A DNA stretch of 64,000 bases from Caldilineaceae bacterium. Its GTDB lineage: Bacteria; Chloroflexota; Anaerolineae; Caldilineales; Caldilineaceae. Location: the NCBI GenBank assembly GCA_022842065.1, contig JALHQH010000062.1, positions 4,667 to 68,666 of the forward strand, written 5' to 3'. The position numbers and the translations under genes were made by a program. Positions 60,793-64,000 of this stretch are shown here, in pieces (position 1 is the first letter of the stretch; the number at the start of each line of letters is the position of its first letter). The notes under the pieces were generated by a model. It did no database searches. It was not told the origin of the DNA and worked only from the letters and a program-made list of their open reading frames with translations.

Positions 60793-62256
60793 TCAGCGAT
60801 GTCCTGGATATAACCGGTCGCGCCATTCCTGATAAGTTTGTAAAAAAGCTGCGTATTGCGCGCACCGTTGGACGTCTGGTTCTGTCCATATGCCAGGGTG
60901 GACCATCGCCCTGATGGCCGCGCCGCAATCGGCATAGTAGCCAACGCCGATTGCCGCCACCATCGCCGCGCCGAGGGTCGAATCGGCACTATCGTAGACC
61001 AGTGGCCGCTGGAGCACATCGGCCAAGATCTGCCGCCAGAGGTGGCTGGCAGCCCCACCACCACTAATGTGCAACTCGGTGATCGCATAGCCCATCGCTA
61101 CAAAATCATCCAAAACATCGCGATAGGCAAAAGCGACCCCTTCCAGCACGGCGCGAGTCAAGTCGCTGACTCCATGGCCCAAGCTGAGGCCCAGAAACGC
61201 GCCTTTGGCCGTCTCGTCTGCCTGCGGACTGCCGCGCCCTAATAGGTAAGGAAGAAAAATTACTCCACGGCTGCCAATCGGGCTTGCTGCCGCTTGCGCC
61301 AGCAGGTGATCCAGGGTCGCCGCTGTTGGGGTCGAGGTCAGCAAATCGTGTAACCACTGCAGCGCCGTACCCGCCGCCTTGATATGGCCGCCGACGACCC
61401 AGCGCCCGTCGAGGTAGGGCCAACAAAAGAGATTATGGGTATGTTGCATTGTCGGGTCGACTGCTTGATCAATCACTACCCGGATCACACCGCTCGTCGC
61501 TAGGGTTAACACCCCCTGATTGGTGTGGATCGCACCCATCGATAGCGTTGCTGCCGCGCCATCGGCTAGTCCGCTTACCACCGGCAACGGCGCGGGCAAG
61601 CCTAACGCTTCCACCAATGTTGATCGCACCTGCCCGACGACCGCGGTCGCTGCTACCACGGGCGGCAACTGCCTCACCGCCCAACCACTCGCCGCCATCA
61701 GTTCCGGCCACCAGACCATGCCACCCGCCACCTGCGATGGCTCCGTGACCAGCGCGCCGGTCAACCAGTAGACCAGATAATCTTTGATGCCCAGGGCATA
61801 GCGCGCTTGTGCCGCTTGTGCCGGAAAACGTTCACGCGTCCACTTCAATTGCGCGGGAAAACTATTGCGCGCCAGGTGTAAACCCGTCCACGCCCGGCCC
61901 AATGTGGCCAATAACGCTTCCCCATGTACCGTACAGCGCGTATCCTGCCAAATCGGGCTGGTCAGCAACAACGGTTGACCCCACTCATCCAACAGCACAA
62001 CGCCCGGTCCATGCGCCGACAGCCCGATCGCCGCCAGATCGCGCGCCCGGTCACCCATGTTGCTCATCAACTGGCGGCAAGCCTGGGTCAGCGCCGTGAT
62101 CCAATCGGCCACCTGCTGTTCCGCTCCACCCGGTTCGTTGTAAACGGTCGGATAGGCAACCGTTTGGGTACCAATCAGCTTCCCCTGCCCATCATAGATC
62201 GCCGCCTTGGCATTCGTCGTACCTAAATCGAGACCGAGAAAAAGAGGCACTGGCAT
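60793..62256 (-). CDS. FGGY-family carbohydrate kinase (xylulokinase-like)
   Basis: The 487-residue protein has both FGGY halves. The N-terminal ATPase fold begins PLFLGLDLGTTNAKAAIYDG and has GLSAHGPGVVLLDEWGQPL. The C-terminal half has LEGVAFAYRDVLDDF and ISGGGAASHLWRQILADVLQ. This is the layout of xylulokinase and related kinases (gluconate, rhamnulose). The start at 62256, with AAGGAACACCC before it, is certain; in-frame residues upstream (HASRFTFYVLRFTFHVS) come from an intergenic repeat. It lies between the dehydratase and SelA-like genes on the same strand. Confidence 0.87.
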   Translation of the reverse strand: MPVPLFLGLDLGTTNAKAAIYDGQGKLIGTQTVAYPTVYNEPGGAEQQVADWITALTQACRQLMSNMGDRARDLAAIGLSAHGPGVVLLDEWGQPLLLTSPIWQDTRCTVHGEALLATLGRAWTGLHLARNSFPAQLKWTRERFPAQAAQARYALGIKDYLVYWLTGALVTEPSQVAGGMVWWPELMAASGWAVRQLPPVVAATAVVGQVRSTLVEALGLPAPLPVVSGLADGAAATLSMGAIHTNQGVLTLATSGVIRVVIDQAVDPTMQHTHNLFCWPYLDGRWVVGGHIKAAGTALQWLHDLLTSTPTAATLDHLLAQAAASPIGSRGVIFLPYLLGRGSPQADETAKGAFLGLSLGHGVSDLTRAVLEGVAFAYRDVLDDFVAMGYAITELHISGGGAASHLWRQILADVLQRPLVYDSADSTLGAAMVAAIGVGYYADCGAAIRAMVHPGIWTEPDVQRCAQYAAFLQTYQEWRDRLYPGHR

Positions 62257-62261
62257 GGGTG

Positions 62262-62320
62262 TTCCTTGTGAAACGTGAAACGTAAAACGCAAAACGTAAA
62301 ACGTAAAACGTGATGCGTGC
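62262..62320. repeat. AAACGTAAAACG-type repeat upstream of the kinase
   Basis: A run of GTGAAACGTGAAACGTAAAACG words (62268-62310) related to 14280-14360. It reads as a spurious N-terminal extension of the kinase. Confidence 0.7.
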
Positions 62321-62389
62321 ATCTTGGGCAACTTGGCAGTTAATGCGTTTATGGAGATTAAAGATTTAATTCGGTGTATAACGACCGCC

Positions 62390-62480
62390 CGGCGATCAAT
62401 CGCCGGGCTAGTAACAACGCCCGCTAAAGCGGGCTATAACTGGGGGAAAGCCCGCTTCAGCGGGCGCTGTTATTTAGCCG
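62390..62480. repeat. CCCGCTTCAGCGGGC-type inverted repeat
   Basis: GTAACAACGCCCGCTAAAGC near 62410 and AAGCCCGCTTCAGCGGGCGC at 62451-62470 form nested hairpins. The family matches the 32-bp palindrome at 32039-32114. Confidence 0.75.
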
Positions 62481-62588
62481 TGTGGCTTTAGCCCACGGCG
62501 GACCGGGTATACCGAACTATTTTCTTAACTTCCATTAACGCATTTGTGCTTATCAGCAGGTGGTTTCAACCACCTGCGCCGCCCCCCG

Positions 62589-63701
62589 TCATTCGCCCAA
62601 ATACGCCCGCAGCGCCGCGACAATCATCCCCTCTTCCCCTGGGGCAACCGGCCGAAAATCGATCTCGATCACTCCCTGTTCCAGCGCATGATTACGGGTG
62701 CGGATGCTGGGGGAGTGCGCTTCCAGCCGCGTCACCAGCGTGCGGGCATCAAGCCGGGCCTGCTTGGGATCAACCGTGAGGCGGACGCGCACAATGGTTG
62801 GTCGCGTCGCATCCGCCACCGCCGCTGCGTGCAAGCCCGGAATGCCGGCCAGTTGACCGATCAACGTCGCCGCCCGCGCCTGATCCGGTGGTGCCGCATC
62901 CCCCGTACCCTTGGCATACTCGTTCAGCGCCGCCAGCGCGCCGATGATATTCTCTTTGCCGATCTTCATCGTCCGTCCGATCCCCTGGTTCTGCTGGTGA
63001 CAGGCGTCGATCAGATCGCGGCGACCGGCAATCAGGCCGGCGGTGGGAGCATTCAACGATTTGTGACCGCTGTAGATCACTAAATCCGCCCCGGCCGCAA
63101 TATATTTGCGCAGATCAACCTCAGCCGCGGCATCGACAATCACCGGCACATGCTGCGCATGGGCCAGTTCGATCACTTCGGCCAACCCAATCGCGCCGGT
63201 GGGGTGGGTGTGGTGGGAAACAGCAAACATTACCCCGGCCGTGCGTGCTGAAAGCGCTTGGCGCAACTGGTGGGGCACGGTGCGATTGACGGTGCCAATC
63301 TCCGCAATTTGCGCCCCACCCAGCCGCATGATCTGGGTCAGGCTCGCCCCAAAGTGGATCTTGTGCCCACCCTGGATAATCACCTCATCGGGCGGGCCGG
63401 CGACAAAGGGCAGTGCCTCTGTGCGCGCCAGATCGCCACGCGTAACACAAGCTGCCACCGCAATCGCCACCCCCGCCGCCGAACAGGAGGTGATAAAGCC
63501 CCCCTGTGCCCCCGTCGCCTCAGCAATCCGCTGATCGGCAACCGCCATCAACTCGGCCAGGTCCACAAAATTCTGCGCCCCCTCCTGCATCGCCGTCCGT
63601 ACCCCCGCGGATTGCGTCGAAGCCCCCAACATCGTCAACTTGCCCGCAGCATTCACCACGCGGCGCAAGCCGAGTTGGTCAAAAAAACTTTTCTCTCCCA
63701 T
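62589..63701 (-). CDS. SelA/DgaE-like PLP-dependent lyase or transferase
   Basis: The 370-residue fold-type I PLP enzyme starts FFDQLGLRRVVNAAGKLTMLG. It has AATGAQGGFITSCSAAGVAI-like cofactor-binding residues, and PVIVDAAAEVDL (Asp for the pyridine N). The probable Schiff-base Lys is in YSGHKSLNAPTAG. Family members include D-glucosaminate-6-phosphate ammonia-lyase and selenocysteine synthase-like enzymes; the surrounding sugar-acid genes favour the former type of role. No selD or tRNA-Sec is nearby. Whether it is co-transcribed with the kinase is uncertain, since more than 300 bp with repeats lie between them. Confidence 0.78.
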   Translation of the reverse strand: MGEKSFFDQLGLRRVVNAAGKLTMLGASTQSAGVRTAMQEGAQNFVDLAELMAVADQRIAEATGAQGGFITSCSAAGVAIAVAACVTRGDLARTEALPFVAGPPDEVIIQGGHKIHFGASLTQIMRLGGAQIAEIGTVNRTVPHQLRQALSARTAGVMFAVSHHTHPTGAIGLAEVIELAHAQHVPVIVDAAAEVDLRKYIAAGADLVIYSGHKSLNAPTAGLIAGRRDLIDACHQQNQGIGRTMKIGKENIIGALAALNEYAKGTGDAAPPDQARAATLIGQLAGIPGLHAAAVADATRPTIVRVRLTVDPKQARLDARTLVTRLEAHSPSIRTRNHALEQGVIEIDFRPVAPGEEGMIVAALRAYLGE

Positions 63702-63757
63702 ATAACCCCTTTACTATTGACAAGGTGACAGGGTGACAAGGTGATACTGTTGCACTA

Positions 63758-63875
63758 ACTTACGAAATGGGGTTAAAACCCCTTGCTAACAGCGAGAAGC
63801 TGCCTCAGCGGCTAGGATCGTTTTCTCAGCCGCTGAGGCGGCTTCTCGTTGTCAGGGCGGGATTTGAATCCCGTT
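63758..63875. repeat. Palindromic repeat series at the right end
   Basis: GGGGTTAAAACCCC (63763-63776), GCGAGAAGCTGCCTCAGCGGCT (near 63790) mirrored by AGCCGCTGAGGCGGCTTCTC at 63828-63847, and CGGGATTTGAATCCCG (63860-63875). No coding signal. Confidence 0.7.
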
Positions 63876-63978
63876 GTAAGATACAATACCTTCGCCAAAA
63901 TGAGGCAGAAAAGGAGCTTTCGAGTAAGATAGGTTTTCAACTCTCACATTGGAAATCTAGCAAACAGGAAAGCTCCAG

Positions 63979-64000
63979 ATGGATATTATCACGCTACTGA
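63979..64000 (+). CDS. Start of a gene cut by the window edge
   Basis: ATG 63979 reads MDIITLL and stays open to the end. AGGAAAG lies 8 nt before it, within a GGAGCTTTC (63915-63923) / GAAAGCTCC (63968-63976) inverted pair. The inverted pair and isolated position would fit an insertion-sequence end, but nothing proves it. Confidence 0.35.

Noticed and set aside
62257..62331. N-terminal extension of the FGGY kinase (HASRFTFYVLRFTFHVS)
   Set aside because: The residues come from an AAACGTAAAACG-type intergenic repeat; the conserved start with a ribosome binding site is at 62256.
63856..63880. tRNA T-arm on the minus strand (CGGGATTCAAATCCCG)
   Set aside because: The stem-loop has the wrong loop size and no acceptor, D or anticodon arm can be found around it.

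Overview
The window looks like a chromosomal stretch of a member of the Chloroflexota (Anaerolineae/Caldilineae-like). I infer this from the gene styles, not from a marker gene: MalT-type ATP-dependent regulators, NACHT and CHAT proteins fused to formylglycine-generating-enzyme (FGE)-like domains, very large secreted proteases ending in a YLP-type tail, and many different palindromic repeats between genes. No rRNA, tRNA or ribosomal-protein gene is present, so the assignment is moderate at best.

Layout. 1-4.5 kb: a truncated LuxR/MalT-type regulator, a class V aminotransferase and an Rpn-type nuclease, all on the minus strand. 4.6-9.3 kb: a divergent 1040-residue NACHT-FGE protein. Its last codons are copied 267 bp downstream in an adenine-rich form that has the mutation pattern of a diversity-generating retroelement (DGR). 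A RelE/HigB-like toxin-antitoxin pair follows. 10.1-16.2 kb: a complete oligopeptide/dipeptide-type ABC operon (two permeases, two ATPases, binding lipoprotein). 16.8-24.1 kb: a thioredoxin-like lipoprotein beside a ccdA remnant, a DUF3179 lipoprotein, then a plus-strand carbohydrate cluster (six-hairpin glycosidase-like protein, L-rhamnonate-dehydratase-like enzyme, PhyH-type dioxygenase), and a truncated HTH antitoxin. 24.6-28 kb: two AI-2E-family permeases and a membrane protein.

29.5-36.6 kb is a type I restriction-modification locus (hsdR, hsdM, hsdS). The hsdS gene has only one target-recognition domain. It is followed by six REP-like hairpins, a REP-associated tyrosine transposase, and a 123-bp repeat of the hsdS 3' end. 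A HigBA module in which the toxin is broken closes the region. 36.7-42.7 kb is a more AT-rich minus-strand island: a small membrane protein, a CHAT-FGE protein, a seven-segment membrane protein and an SH3/Ig-like lipoprotein. It may be a sensor-effector set.

43-55 kb holds giant secreted proteases on the minus strand: an intact fungalysin (M36) with DUF11, GATase-like, cohesin-like and dockerin-like parts, a subtilase with PA, CHRD and PKD domains, and the two ends of a second, gutted M36 gene. A shared intergenic module occurs three times here. 55.2-63.7 kb: a formate/nitrite-family channel, a flavodoxin, an SLC13-type carrier and a sugar-acid cluster (enolase-superfamily dehydratase, FGGY kinase, SelA-like PLP enzyme). 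A new gene starts at the right edge.

The most notable item is the template/variable-repeat-like pair at the NACHT-FGE gene. No reverse transcriptase is encoded in the window, so the system is either served in trans, split, or decayed.
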